DNA of 64,000 nt from Xanthomonas hortorum (GCF_024339125.1 NZ_CP101417.1:5219001-5283000), one strand, 5' to 3'; numbered from the stretch's first letter, positions 1 through 9,672 are shown. Made by a program: numbers and translations. The notes: generated by a model not told the origin, from the letters alone.

Positions 1-1
1 C

Positions 2-1300
2 TGGAGCGCGCTGTCGGCCAACCTGCTCAACATGATCGGCATCGGGCCGTTCATCACCATTCCGCTGGCGCTGTCGGCGCTGGCCGGGCCGGCGGTGCTG
101 GTCGGTTGGGTCGCAGGCGCACTGTTGTGTCTATGCGACGGGTTGGTGTGGGCCGAGTTGGGCGCGGCGATTCCGCGCTCGGGCGGGCCGTACCACTATC
201 TGCGCGAGGCTTACGGCCGCGAACGTTGGGGGCGCTTGTTCGGCTTTCTGTATCTGTGGCAAACCCTGCTGACCGCACCGCTGTCAGTGGGTTCTGCCGC
301 AGTGGGCTGCGTGCAATACCTGGCGTTCCTGATGCCGGGGCTGGGCCATACCCAGCTCACCGCGATCGCGATGGCGCTGTGCGCGTTCAATACCTTGCTG
401 CTCTATCGCAAGGTGCGCTCGGTGCAGGTGCTGTCGCTGCTGGTCAGTGCGGTGGTGATCGGCGCCTGCGTGTGGATCATTCTCAGCGGCGTGCTGCATT
501 TCGATTTCGGCATTGCATCGGCGTTCTTGCACGCGCGCCCCGCGTCGCCGCATGGCTTCTGGCTGGGCTTTGGTGCGGTGGCGTTGATCGCGGTCTACGA
601 CTACGGCGGCTACAACAACGTGTGCATGCTGGGTGGGGAAATCCGCAAGCCGCGGCGCACGATTCCACGCGCGGTGCTGATCTCGATCCCGATCGTGGCG
701 CTGCTGTACCTGGGCCTCAACATCACCTTGCTCGGTGTACTGCCGTGGCAGCAGGCGGCGCAATCCAAAGCGGTAATGGCCGACTTCATGCAGGCCATCT
801 ACGGGCCCATCGGCAGCACCGTGGCGGTGGCGCTGATCGTCGTCGCCAGTTGGGGCTCGGCGCTGGTGGTGCAGTTGGGGTATTCGCGGGTGCCGTATGC
901 AGCCGCGGCGGCCGGGCAGTTCTTCGGCGTGTTTGCACGGCTGCATCCGCGCGGCGGGTTTCCCACCGTGTCGCTGCTGTTCGTCGGTGCGACCTCGGCG
1001 CTGGCCTGTCTGCTGTCACTGGACGATCTGATCGCCACTTTGATGATCATCCAGATCCTGTTCCAGTTTCTGGCGCAATGCCTGGCGGTGGTGCTGTTGC
1101 GACGCAAGCGACGTCGGCGGGCATTCGCAATGCCGCTGTATCCGTGGCCGCTGCTGATCAGCGTGTTCGGCTGGCTGTATCTGCTGGCGACCAGCCCGGG
1201 GCGACGCCTGCTCGCCGCCGTGGTGGCGCTGTGCGTGGGCAGCGCCTTGTATCTGATCCAGGCACGGAGGCAGCGCGCATGGCCGTTCCAGCTGCAATGA
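2..1300 (+). CDS. APC-superfamily amino acid permease (5' end cut by window)
   Basis: This is an integral inner-membrane transporter of the amino acid-polyamine-organocation type. The reading frame is open from base 2, so the true start lies upstream; the first internal ATG (position 32) falls inside transmembrane segment 1. About eleven hydrophobic segments are visible. The first contains GIGPFITIPLAL, the glycine-rich unwound helix typical of the family. ELGAAIPRSGGPYHYL and the downstream YLREAYG are the conserved segment after TM2. Its stop overlaps the next start (ATGA), so permease, PfkB kinase and GH4 enzyme are translationally coupled. The substrate cannot be read from sequence. An amino acid or glycosylated amino acid is plausible, because the fructoselysine transporter FrlA is also an APC permease paired with a PfkB kinase. 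Confidence 0.9.
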   Translation, partial: WSALSANLLNMIGIGPFITIPLALSALAGPAVLVGWVAGALLCLCDGLVWAELGAAIPRSGGPYHYLREAYGRERWGRLFGFLYLWQTLLTAPLSVGSAAVGCVQYLAFLMPGLGHTQLTAIAMALCAFNTLLLYRKVRSVQVLSLLVSAVVIGACVWIILSGVLHFDFGIASAFLHARPASPHGFWLGFGAVALIAVYDYGGYNNVCMLGGEIRKPRRTIPRAVLISIPIVALLYLGLNITLLGVLPWQQAAQSKAVMADFMQAIYGPIGSTVAVALIVVASWGSALVVQLGYSRVPYAAAAAGQFFGVFARLHPRGGFPTVSLLFVGATSALACLLSLDDLIATLMIIQILFQFLAQCLAVVLLRRKRRRRAFAMPLYPWPLLISVFGWLYLLATSPGRRLLAAVVALCVGSALYLIQARRQRAWPFQLQ

Positions 1301-2214
1301 GCGCCGCGCAACTCGTGGTGGTCGGCGAGGTCTATCTGGACCATATCTTCAGCGGCTTCGAACGCTGGCCGGCACCAGGCGAAGAAGCGCTTGCACGCCA
1401 TTACAAGCGAGAACTGGGCGGCGGCACCCTCATCACCGCCTGCGCGTTGGCGCAGCTGGGTTGCAACGTGCGCGTGATCGGCGCGATCGGTGCGCAGGAC
1501 CGCGGGTTGTTCGAACAGCGTTTGGGCGAGTTCGGTGTCTCGGCCGATGGCTTGATCGACTCGACTGCCGGCACTGGCGTGACCACCAGCGTGTCGCTGC
1601 AGGAGGACCGCTCGTTCTTCACCTATATCGGCGCCAACGCCGAGTTGGGCGCGCTGCTACTGCGCGAGGACTGCATCGCCGCGATGTCGGCGGCCGCGCA
1701 TGTGCACTTTGCGATGCCGTTGCCGGCTGCATCGGCAGCCACGTTGTTGCCGCTACTTGCCCGCGCCGGCTGTACCACCTCGCTCGACGTCGGCTTCAGC
1801 CCGGCATGGCTCACCGATCCGGCCAACCACGCAACTTGCCGCGCGGTGACCTGGTTCCTGCCCAACCAGAAAGAAGCCGCGCTAATGGGCTGCGGCGACG
1901 GCGCCGATGCCTGCCTGGCCTGGGCACGTGCGCTGGGCCTGGGCCAGACGGTGATCAAGCTCGGCGCCGCCGGCGCAATGGTCGTCGATGACGCAGGCGC
2001 GCGCCCGATCGCCGCACCCTCCGTGCAGGTACGCGACACCACCGGTGCAGGCGATGCCTTCGATGCCGGCTTCATCGCCGCGTACACGCACGGCCAGCCG
2101 CTGGATGCCTGCGGGCAACAAGGCTGCCTTAGCGGCGCGGCGTGCTGCAGCGCGCTCGGCGCGCTAGACGGTCTGTTTCAACTCTTCCCCCCCACACACG
2201 AGGACGTTCCATGA
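1297..2214 (+). CDS. PfkB/ribokinase-family carbohydrate kinase
   Basis: This is a cytoplasmic ATP-dependent kinase of 305 residues. GEVYLDHIF near the N-terminus followed by a GGG stretch is the first PfkB signature. The second, DTTGAGDAFDAGF near residue 250, carries the catalytic Asp and the anion-hole glycines. I chose the ATG at 1297 because it overlaps the permease stop as ATGA; an in-frame ATG at 1279 is the alternative. The gene ends in another ATGA overlap with the GH4 gene, so the three products should be made together. The role is probably phosphorylation of an imported sugar or glycosyl amino acid, giving the phosphorylated glycoside that GH4 enzymes often need. The substrate is unknown. 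FrlD and FraD are same-family kinases acting on glycated amino acids. Confidence 0.88.
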   Translation: MSAAQLVVVGEVYLDHIFSGFERWPAPGEEALARHYKRELGGGTLITACALAQLGCNVRVIGAIGAQDRGLFEQRLGEFGVSADGLIDSTAGTGVTTSVSLQEDRSFFTYIGANAELGALLLREDCIAAMSAAAHVHFAMPLPAASAATLLPLLARAGCTTSLDVGFSPAWLTDPANHATCRAVTWFLPNQKEAALMGCGDGADACLAWARALGLGQTVIKLGAAGAMVVDDAGARPIAAPSVQVRDTTGAGDAFDAGFIAAYTHGQPLDACGQQGCLSGAACCSALGALDGLFQLFPPTHEDVP

Positions 2215-3635
2215 GCAGTTCTGTCGACAATCGCAAACTGACCCTGATCGGCGGCGGCGGCGTACGCACGCCGTTGGTGGTGTACGGCGTCAACGAAGCC
2301 GCCGAAGCGCTGGGCGCGCGCGAGATCGTGCTGTACGACCCCGACCAGGAGCGCCTGGCGCTGATGGTGGCGATGGGCCGCGCCATCGTCGCCGAGTCCG
2401 GGGGCGCGTTGCAGGTGCACGCCGCGCCATCGCTGGAAGCGGCGATCGAAGGCGCGCACTTCGTGCTCAACAGTATCCGCGTCGGTGGCATCGCCCAGCG
2501 CGCCTCCGACGAGAAAACCATCATCGGCCACGGCTATTCCGGCCAGGAAACCACCGGCCCCGGCGGCGTGGCCAAGGCCTTGCGCACGGTGCCGGTGGCG
2601 ATCGAACAGGCGCGCATGATCGAGCGCCTGAGCCCGGACGCCTGGCTGGTCAGCTTCACCAACCCGGCCGGGCTGATCACCCAGGCCATCAGCGCCCACA
2701 CCCGCGCACGCGTGGTCGGCATCTGCGACACGCCGGTGGAGCTGTTCCACAACATCGCGCGCGCGCTCGGCGAGCCGGCCGAAGATGTGGAATGCGAGTA
2801 CGTCGGCCTCAACCACCTGGGCTGGATCCGCGCGGTGCGCCTGCGCGGCGTGGACATCATCGACCGCGTGCTGGCCGACGACGCCATCCTGCGTCAGCTG
2901 TACCTGGCGCCGTTGTTCGACTTCGACATGCTGCGTGCGCTGCGGCTGATCCCCACCGAGTACCTGTATTTCTTCTACGAACGCCGCCGCGCCCTGGACA
3001 ACCAGCGTGCCAGCGGGGCCAGCCGCGGTGGCGAGATCGAGCGGCTCAACCGCAGCCTGATCGGCGACCTGCGCAGCCGCCTGGAGGCCGGCGACACCAC
3101 CGGCGCGGTGCAGACCTATGCGGCCTACCTGGCGCAGCGCTCCGGCTCGTACATGAAGCTGGAGGCCGAGGCCGGCTCGGCCTTCGCCCCGGACCTGGCG
3201 CCGCAGCCGGACCCGTTCCGCGCCAGCACCGGCTATCACCGCATCGCCGTAGACGTGATGAGCGCGCTGACCGGCGCCCGGCCCAGCCGGCACGTGGTCA
3301 ACGTGCGCAACCAGGGCGCAATGGCCGAGCTGGCCGACGACGACATCGTGGAAATCGCCGCCGACATCGACCGCGACCGCATCGTGCCGATCCCGGCCGC
3401 ACCGCTGCCCAGCGCCGTGCAAGGGCTGGTGCGCTCGTTCAAGGCCTACGAACACGCCGCGATCGAGGCAGCGCTCAGCGGCAGCCACCTGGACGCCTGC
3501 AAGGCGATGCTGATCCACCCGGCGATCGGCGAGTGGAGCCCGTCGCGGCGCATGCTGGAGGAGCTGTTCGGGCATGAGCACGACGATGGCCACTGCGCGG
3601 GGCCGGCGCATTGGCGTGCGCATGCGGCTGGTTGA
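2211..3635 (+). CDS. GH4-family NAD-dependent glycosidase (6-phospho-beta-glucosidase-like)
   Basis: The product is a 474-residue cytoplasmic enzyme. [12 protein letters not shown] at the N-terminus is the NAD-binding Rossmann loop, and [10 protein letters not shown] follows with the acidic end of beta-2. GQETTGPGG and FTNPAG are GH4 signatures. GICDTP supplies the metal-ligand Cys at the position of the CN(V/I)P motif of 6-phospho-beta-glucosidases, and GLNHLGW supplies the metal-ligand His. GH4 enzymes hydrolyse by NAD-dependent oxidation, elimination and reduction, usually on 6-phosphoglycosides. The start at 2211 overlaps the kinase stop (ATGA). Phospho-substrate specificity is inferred from the coupled kinase and has not been shown. 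The operon appears to end here, since 204 bases separate it from the next gene. Confidence 0.88.
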   Translation: MSSSVDNRKLTLIGGGGVRTPLVVYGVNEAAEALGAREIVLYDPDQERLALMVAMGRAIVAESGGALQVHAAPSLEAAIEGAHFVLNSIRVGGIAQRASDEKTIIGHGYSGQETTGPGGVAKALRTVPVAIEQARMIERLSPDAWLVSFTNPAGLITQAISAHTRARVVGICDTPVELFHNIARALGEPAEDVECEYVGLNHLGWIRAVRLRGVDIIDRVLADDAILRQLYLAPLFDFDMLRALRLIPTEYLYFFYERRRALDNQRASGASRGGEIERLNRSLIGDLRSRLEAGDTTGAVQTYAAYLAQRSGSYMKLEAEAGSAFAPDLAPQPDPFRASTGYHRIAVDVMSALTGARPSRHVVNVRNQGAMAELADDDIVEIAADIDRDRIVPIPAAPLPSAVQGLVRSFKAYEHAAIEAALSGSHLDACKAMLIHPAIGEWSPSRRMLEELFGHEHDDGHCAGPAHWRAHAAG

Positions 3636-3687
3636 TGGGGAGCCGTGTCTGCTGTTGGCCGCAACCCAACGCGTACGGCGCCGAATT

Positions 3688-3699
3688 GTGCGAACGCAC
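3688..3699. promoter_or_regulatory. short perfect palindrome upstream of the GH125 gene, possible operator
   Basis: GTGCGAACGCAC is a perfect 12-base palindrome in the 204-base gap between the GH4 and GH125 genes. It lies about 140 bases before the GH125 start. Its size and position would suit a LacI- or GntR-type regulator, but no regulator gene is adjacent and no second copy was seen, so this is only a candidate. Confidence 0.25.
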
Positions 3700-3839
3700 T
3701 ATGCACATTCGGCGGACACGTTGTATGGTCGTCGGGAATTGGTCCTGCATAGGTCTCATCGTCGGTCCGGCGCGCCACGCCGCTGATGCGGAGGTGCCGC
3801 TGTGCAGACCGCTTGCAGAATCCAAGGAGCCTCCAGGTC

Positions 3840-5291
3840 ATGCACACCCGCCGCGACATCCTTCAGTTGCTGGGCGCCAGCGCAGGCGCCGGCCTGCTGG
3901 CCGGTGCACTGCCCGCCCTCGCCGCCGGTACCTCCACGGCCGCCGGCAACTTCGTCAGCAAGCGCCCGCCCAAGGCGCAGCGCCGCTTCGTCAGCAAGGC
4001 GGTCGAGCAACAGATCGTGCAGATCAAGGCGCGCATCGCCGACCCGGAACTGGCCTGGCTGTTCGAGAACTGCTACCCCAACACACTCGACACTACGGTG
4101 GAAACCGGCACCCGCAACGGCAAGCCGGACACCTTCGTCATCACCGGCGACATCCACGCGATGTGGCTGCGCGACTCCTCCGCACAGGTGCACCCGTATG
4201 TGCCGCTGGCCAGGCGCGACCCCGCCTTACGGCGCATGTTCCATGGCCTGATCCAGCGCCAGGCCGCGTGCATCCGGCTCGACCCGTATGCGAATGCCTT
4301 CCTGCCCGATGGCCAGACCCAGCGCCTGAAGTGGTCGCTCAACGACATCACCGAGATGAAGCCCGGCGTGGGCGAGCGCAAGTGGGAAATCGATTCGCTG
4401 TGCTACCCGATCCGCATCGCGCACGAATACTGGCGCGCCACCGGCGATGCCGCCCCGTTCGACGACGACTGGCGCGCGGCGATGCACGTGGTGGTCAAGA
4501 CCTTCCGCGAGCAGCAGCGCAAAGAGAATCGCGGCCCGTACGTGTTCCAGCGGCCCTCGCCGCTGGCGACCGAAACCCTGGTGCTGGAAGGCTACGGCCA
4601 GCCGACCAGACCCAACGGCATGATCCACTCGATGTTCCGCCCCTCCGACGATGCCTGCGTGTATCCGCTGTTCGTGCCGGCCAACCTGTTCGCGGTGGCC
4701 TCGCTGCGTCAGCTGGCGACGATGAGCACGGCCTTGCACCGCGATACCGAGTTTGCCGCCGACTGCACCGCACTGGCCGATGAAGTGGAAGCGGCGACAC
4801 GCAAGTTTGGTCAGCAACGCGACGCCGATGGGCAGGCGTACTGGGCATTCGAAGTGGACGGTTACGGCAACCAGCTGTTCATCGACGACGCCAACGCCCC
4901 CGGCCTGCTCAGCCTGGCCTACCTGGGCTGCTGCGACCGCGCCGACCCGGTGTTCCTGCGCACCCGCCAGCTGGCCTGGAGCGAACGCAACCCGTATTTC
5001 TCGCGCGGCACGGCGGCCGAAGGCGTCGGCAGCCCGCACAGCGGCATGGGCACGATCTGGCCGATGTCGATCATCCAGTACGCGCTGGTCAGCGACGACG
5101 ACGCACAACTGCGCCAATGCCTGCAGTGGCTCAAAACCACCCATGCCGGCACCGGCTTCATGCACGAAGCCTTCGACAAGGACAACCCGAGCACCTTCAC
5201 CCGCGACTGGTTCGCCTGGGCCAACACCTTGTTCGGCGAACTGATCATCGACCTGCACCAACGCAAACCCCAGCTGCTGCGCAGCGCCTGA
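3840..5291 (+). CDS. nixJ: GH125 exo-alpha-1,6-mannosidase, Tat-exported
   Basis: The 483-residue product starts with a twin-arginine signal (HTRRDILQLLG, then a hydrophobic stretch ending ALAAG), so it is probably folded before export to the periplasm. The start at 3840 is set by AAGGAG at 3823-3828; the longer frame upstream has no ribosome site. GH125 signatures include MWLRDSSAQVHPY, KWEIDSLCYP and GYGNQLFIDDANAPGLL. Family members remove alpha-1,6-linked mannose from N-glycans. From memory, Xanthomonas campestris NixJ is the GH125 enzyme that takes the alpha-1,6-mannose of plant N-glycans after NixK and the xylosidase NixI have acted. Here the gene before it is GH4 and no GH3 NixI is visible. 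GH125 identity is strong; the nixJ name rests on gene order with the next two genes. Confidence 0.9.
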   Translation: MHTRRDILQLLGASAGAGLLAGALPALAAGTSTAAGNFVSKRPPKAQRRFVSKAVEQQIVQIKARIADPELAWLFENCYPNTLDTTVETGTRNGKPDTFVITGDIHAMWLRDSSAQVHPYVPLARRDPALRRMFHGLIQRQAACIRLDPYANAFLPDGQTQRLKWSLNDITEMKPGVGERKWEIDSLCYPIRIAHEYWRATGDAAPFDDDWRAAMHVVVKTFREQQRKENRGPYVFQRPSPLATETLVLEGYGQPTRPNGMIHSMFRPSDDACVYPLFVPANLFAVASLRQLATMSTALHRDTEFAADCTALADEVEAATRKFGQQRDADGQAYWAFEVDGYGNQLFIDDANAPGLLSLAYLGCCDRADPVFLRTRQLAWSERNPYFSRGTAAEGVGSPHSGMGTIWPMSIIQYALVSDDDAQLRQCLQWLKTTHAGTGFMHEAFDKDNPSTFTRDWFAWANTLFGELIIDLHQRKPQLLRSA

Positions 5292-5347
5292 GTTTGCGAA
5301 GGGCCCGACCGCCCTTCCAACGCGGAACTGCAGAGCGCTTGATCTTC

Positions 5348-5395
5348 CCTTCTCCCGCCGGGAGAAGGTGCCCGAAGGGCGGATGAGGGTACGGC
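5348..5395 (+). repeat. REP-like palindromic intergenic repeat, copy 1
   Basis: The palindrome CCTTCTCCC-GCC-GGGAGAAGG (5348-5368) is followed by a GGATGAGGGTACGG tail. The same stem and tail recur at about 15.15, 15.22 and 61.65 kb. It lies between the GH125 and GH92 genes and could form a hairpin in the transcript that attenuates readthrough. Confidence 0.75.
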
Positions 5396-5428
5396 GCACC
5401 CACCTCGTGACATCAGAGACCACACCAC

Positions 5429-7774
5429 ATGGCAACACGACGCGGTTTTCTCCAAGGCGCCATCGCAGCGGCACTGTTCGGTAGTGGCGCCCTGGCAACA
5501 GGCCTCGCCCGCGCACGCGCCGGCAACTACGCACTGCCGGCCGATGCGCGCACCCGCGCCGACCTCACCCGTCACGTCGATGTCTTCATCGGCACCGGCG
5601 GCCATGGCCACACCTTTCCCGGCGCGACGCTGCCGTTCGGCATGGTGCAACTGAGCCCGGACACCTACAACGCCGTGTGGGATTCGTGCTCTGGCTACCA
5701 CGAATCCGACGGCTCGATCATGGGCTTCTCGCACACGCATCTGTCCGGCACCGGCATCGGCGACATGCTGGATTTCCTGCTGGTGCCCGCCACCGGCGAG
5801 GTGAAGCTGGTGCCCGGCGCGCTCGACGCACCGGACAGCGGCTACCGCTCGCGCTACGACCATGCCGATGAAGCCGCATCCCCCGGTTACTACCGCGTGC
5901 GGCTCAAGGACAGCGGCGTGCATGCCGAACTCACCGCCACCGCGCGCGCCGGCCTGCATCGCTATCACTTCCCCAAGGGCAAGCCGGCGCACGTGCTGCT
6001 GGACCTGTGCCATGGCATGCAGGACAAACCCGGCATCCCCACCCGCATCACCGACGCACAGCTGCGCGTGGTGGACGAACGCACCCTCACCGGTGGCCGG
6101 CGCGTCTATCAATGGGCACAGGGCCGCTACATCTATTTCGCCATGCGCCTGTCACGGCCGTTCAAACAGGTGCAGCTGTACAACGAAGACCAGCCGCTGG
6201 CCGCAGGCACGCGCAGCGCCGATGGCACGCATCTCAAGGCCGCCTTGCATTACCCGGATGCAGCCGACGCACCGCTGCTGATCAAGGTCGGCATCTCGGC
6301 GGTGAGCGCCGACAATGCGCTGGCCAACCTGGACGCCGAACTGCCCGACTTCGACTTCGCCCGCGTGCACGCGCAAGCCGTAGCCGCCTGGGAAAAGGAA
6401 CTCGCACGCGTCCGTATCGACAGCGACGACGACGCGCAACGCCGCATCTTCTACACCAGCCTGTATCACAGTCTGCTCGCGCCTACGCTCTTCAGCGACG
6501 TGGATGGCCGTTACCGCGGCATGGATCTTAAGATCCACACCGCGCCCAAGGGCTATCACAACTACAGCACCTACTCGCTGTGGGACACCTACCGCGCCGC
6601 GCATCCGCTGCTCACCCTGGTGCAGCCCGAGCGCGTGCCGGACCTGGTGCAATGCCTGGTGCGCGGCGCCAACGAATGCCCGGACGGCGTGGGCATCTGG
6701 CCGCTGCAAGGCGTGGAAACCGGCTGCATGATCGGCTACCACTCGGCGGTGGTGCTGGCCGAAGCGCATGCCAAGGGCTTCACCGGCATCGACTACAAAG
6801 CCGCCTGGCCGGCGTACCGCAAGCGCGCGATGGACGACACCACCCACGGCCTGGCGTACTACCGCAAGCTCGGTTACATCCCCGCCGACAAGGTGGACGA
6901 AGCGGTCAGCCGCACGCTGGAATACGCCTACGACGACTGGGCCTGTGCGCATCTGGCGCAGGCCGCCGGTGCCACCGACGATGCACGCGCACTGCGCGAG
7001 CGCTCGCGCAATTACCGCAACGTGTTCAATCGCGACAGTGGCTTCGTACAAGCGCGCCTGGAAGACGGCAGCTGGGCCACACCGTTCGACCCCCGTGGCA
7101 TGGGCCACCTCACACAATGGCGCGATTTCACCGAATCCAATGCCTGGCAGGCCACCTTCCTCAACCAGCACGATCTGTACGGCTACATGGACCTGTACGG
7201 CGGCCGCGGCGGCTTCGTCGCCAAGCTGGACGAACTGTTTTCCACCAGCTCCGAACTGCCTGCCGATGCACCGCCGGATATCGATGGCCTGGTCGGCCAG
7301 TACGCGCACGGCAACGAACCCAGCCATCACGTGGCCTATCTGTTCGCCTACGCCGGCCAGCCATACAAGACCCAGGCGATGGTGCGCCGGCTGCTGCGCG
7401 AGCAGTACCACGACGCGCGCAATGGCCTGTCCGGCAATGAAGACTGCGGGCAGATGAGCGCCTGGTTCGTGCTCAGTGCGCTGGGGTTGTATGCGGTGGA
7501 TCCGGTCAGCGGCAACTACATCCTCGGCAGCCCGCTGTTCAAGCGCGCAGAACTGGATGTCGGCAACGGCCGCACCTTGCGCATCGTGGCCAACAACAGC
7601 AGCGCGCAAAACGTGTACGTGCAATCGCTGACCTGGAACGGCAAACCGATCAACCGCAGCTGGATGCGCCATGCCGATCTGGCTGCTGGCGGCACGCTGG
7701 AATTCAGCATGGGTGCCAAACCAAACCTGGCCTTCGGTGCGAACAAGCAGGATCTGCCGCCGTCGTTTAATTGA
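5429..7774 (+). CDS. nixK: GH92 calcium-dependent alpha-mannosidase, Tat-exported
   Basis: This is a 781-residue exo-alpha-mannosidase with a twin-arginine signal (ATRRGFLQGAIAAALFGSG). GH92 landmarks occur in order: VDVFIGTGGHGHTFPGA, GFSHTHLSGTG, YSLWDTYRAAHPL, HGNEPSHHVAYLF and NEDCGQMSAWFVLS. The family uses calcium and an inverting Glu/Asp pair, and the 780-residue length is normal. From memory, NixK of X. campestris removes alpha-1,3-mannose from the plant N-glycan core, which opens the substrate to the xylosidase and to NixJ. It follows GH125 by 137 bases that hold a REP-like hairpin, and the GH35 gene starts 56 bases downstream. The sub-specificity (alpha-1,2, 1,3 or 1,6) cannot be fixed from sequence alone. 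Confidence 0.92.
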   Translation: MATRRGFLQGAIAAALFGSGALATGLARARAGNYALPADARTRADLTRHVDVFIGTGGHGHTFPGATLPFGMVQLSPDTYNAVWDSCSGYHESDGSIMGFSHTHLSGTGIGDMLDFLLVPATGEVKLVPGALDAPDSGYRSRYDHADEAASPGYYRVRLKDSGVHAELTATARAGLHRYHFPKGKPAHVLLDLCHGMQDKPGIPTRITDAQLRVVDERTLTGGRRVYQWAQGRYIYFAMRLSRPFKQVQLYNEDQPLAAGTRSADGTHLKAALHYPDAADAPLLIKVGISAVSADNALANLDAELPDFDFARVHAQAVAAWEKELARVRIDSDDDAQRRIFYTSLYHSLLAPTLFSDVDGRYRGMDLKIHTAPKGYHNYSTYSLWDTYRAAHPLLTLVQPERVPDLVQCLVRGANECPDGVGIWPLQGVETGCMIGYHSAVVLAEAHAKGFTGIDYKAAWPAYRKRAMDDTTHGLAYYRKLGYIPADKVDEAVSRTLEYAYDDWACAHLAQAAGATDDARALRERSRNYRNVFNRDSGFVQARLEDGSWATPFDPRGMGHLTQWRDFTESNAWQATFLNQHDLYGYMDLYGGRGGFVAKLDELFSTSSELPADAPPDIDGLVGQYAHGNEPSHHVAYLFAYAGQPYKTQAMVRRLLREQYHDARNGLSGNEDCGQMSAWFVLSALGLYAVDPVSGNYILGSPLFKRAELDVGNGRTLRIVANNSSAQNVYVQSLTWNGKPINRSWMRHADLAAGGTLEFSMGAKPNLAFGANKQDLPPSFN

Positions 7775-7830
7775 TGCTTGTTCTTACGCGTCATTCGTCA
7801 TTCGTCACTCGTTTCCGCCGAGAACTTCCC

Positions 7831-9672
7831 ATGTTGCGCACCACCCTTGCACCGCTCGTTCTGGCCCTCGCGTTCGCACTTCCCGTCACCGCGATTGCCG
7901 CTACTACCGACACCTGGCCCAGCTTCGGCACCCAAGGCACGCAGTTCGTGCGCGACGGCAAGCCGTATCAGATTCTCTCCGGCGCCATCCATTTCCAGCG
8001 CATTCCGCGCGAATACTGGAAGGACCGCCTGCAGAAGGCACGCGCACTCGGCCTGAACACGGTGGAGACCTACGTGTTCTGGAATCTGGTCGAACCGCAA
8101 CAAGGCCAGTTCGATTTTGCCGGCAACAACGATGTGGCCGCATTCGTGCGCGAAGCCGCCGCGCAGGGCCTCAACGTGATCCTGCGCCCCGGCCCCTATA
8201 CCTGCGCCGAGTGGGAAGCCGGCGGCTACCCCGCGTGGTTGTTCGGCAAGGACAACATCCGTGTGCGTAGCCGCGACCCGCGCTTTCTTGCGGCCAGCCA
8301 GGCCTATCTGGATGCCGTGTCCAAACAGGTACATCCGCTGCTCAACCACAACGGTGGGCCGATCATCGCCGTGCAGGTCGAGAACGAATACGGCTCCTAC
8401 GACGACGACCATGCCTACATGGCCGACAACCGCGCCATGTACGTCAAGGCCGGCTTCGACGACGCCTTACTGTTTACTTCCGACGGCGCCGACATGCTCG
8501 CCAACGGCACCTTGCCGGATACCTTGGCGGTGGTGAATTTCGCGCCGGGCGAAGCCAAGAGCGCCTTCGAAAAACTGATCAAGTTCCGTCCCGACCAACC
8601 GCGCATGGTCGGCGAATACTGGGCCGGCTGGTTCGATCACTGGGGCAAGCCGCACGCCAGCACCGATGCCAAGCAACAGACCGAAGAACTGGAGTGGATC
8701 CTGCGCCAGGGCCACTCGGCCAATCTCTACATGTTCATCGGCGGCACCAGTTTCGGCTTCATGAATGGTGCCAATTTCCAGGGCAATCCCAGCGACCATT
8801 ACGCACCGCAGACCACCAGCTACGACTACGACGCCATCCTCGACGAGGCCGGTCGCCCCACGCCCAAGTTCGCATTGATGCGCGACGCCATCACTCGCGT
8901 TACCGGCGTGCAAACGCCCGCGCTGCCGGCGCCGATCGCCATCGCCGCACTGCCGGAAACGCAACTGCGCGAATCGGCCTCGCTGTGGGACAACCTGCCC
9001 GCGCCGATCGCCATCGACACCCCGCAGCCGATGGAACATTTCGGCCAGGATTACGGCTACATCCTCTACCGCACCACCGTCACCGGCCCGCGCAAGGGCG
9101 CGCTGTACCTGGGCGAGGTGCGCGACGTAGCACGCGTGTATATGGACAAGAAGCCGGTCGGCAGCGTCGAACGTCGGCTGCAGCAGGTCTCCACCAACGT
9201 GGATATTCCGGCCGGCGAACACACGCTCGATGTGCTGGTGGAAAACAGCGGCCGCATCAACTATGGCCCACGCATGGCCGACGGCCGCGCCGGCCTGGTC
9301 GACCCGGTGCTGCTGGACAACCGGCAACTCACCGGCTGGCAGGCCTTCCCGCTGCCGATGCGCTCGCCCGACAGCCTGCGCGGCTGGACCCGCAATCACG
9401 TCGACGGCCCGGCCTTCCATCGCGGCACCCTGCGCATCGGCACACCCACCGATACCTATCTGGACATGCGCGCCTTCGGCAAGGGCGTGACCTGGGCCAA
9501 CGGCGTCAACCTCGGCCGCCACTGGACCATCGGCCCGCAACGTGCGCTGTATTTCCCGGCGCCGTTCCAGCGCAAGGGCGACAACGCCGTGGTGGTGTTC
9601 GATCTGGACAGCACCGCCAAGCCCAGCGTGCGCGGGCTGCAGCAGCAGGTGTGGATTACGCCGAAGGAATAA
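7831..9672 (+). CDS. nixL: GH35 beta-galactosidase, secreted
   Basis: The 613-residue product has a Sec signal (MLRTTLAPLVLALAFALP, then AIAA). I chose ATG 7831 over 7771 because the signal peptide begins there and the upstream residues are charged and unstructured. GH35 landmarks are SGAIHFQRIP, NTVETYVFWN, RPGPYTCAEWEAGG, VQVENEYGSY with the acid/base Glu, and MVGEYWAGWFDHWG with the nucleophile Glu. The C-terminal part is the usual beta-sandwich region. GH35 enzymes release terminal beta-galactose, for example from Lewis-a antennae of plant complex N-glycans. It is probably the last gene of the GH125-GH92-GH35 run; the nixL name is from memory of the X. campestris cluster. Confidence 0.9.
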   Translation: MLRTTLAPLVLALAFALPVTAIAATTDTWPSFGTQGTQFVRDGKPYQILSGAIHFQRIPREYWKDRLQKARALGLNTVETYVFWNLVEPQQGQFDFAGNNDVAAFVREAAAQGLNVILRPGPYTCAEWEAGGYPAWLFGKDNIRVRSRDPRFLAASQAYLDAVSKQVHPLLNHNGGPIIAVQVENEYGSYDDDHAYMADNRAMYVKAGFDDALLFTSDGADMLANGTLPDTLAVVNFAPGEAKSAFEKLIKFRPDQPRMVGEYWAGWFDHWGKPHASTDAKQQTEELEWILRQGHSANLYMFIGGTSFGFMNGANFQGNPSDHYAPQTTSYDYDAILDEAGRPTPKFALMRDAITRVTGVQTPALPAPIAIAALPETQLRESASLWDNLPAPIAIDTPQPMEHFGQDYGYILYRTTVTGPRKGALYLGEVRDVARVYMDKKPVGSVERRLQQVSTNVDIPAGEHTLDVLVENSGRINYGPRMADGRAGLVDPVLLDNRQLTGWQAFPLPMRSPDSLRGWTRNHVDGPAFHRGTLRIGTPTDTYLDMRAFGKGVTWANGVNLGRHWTIGPQRALYFPAPFQRKGDNAVVVFDLDSTAKPSVRGLQQQVWITPKE

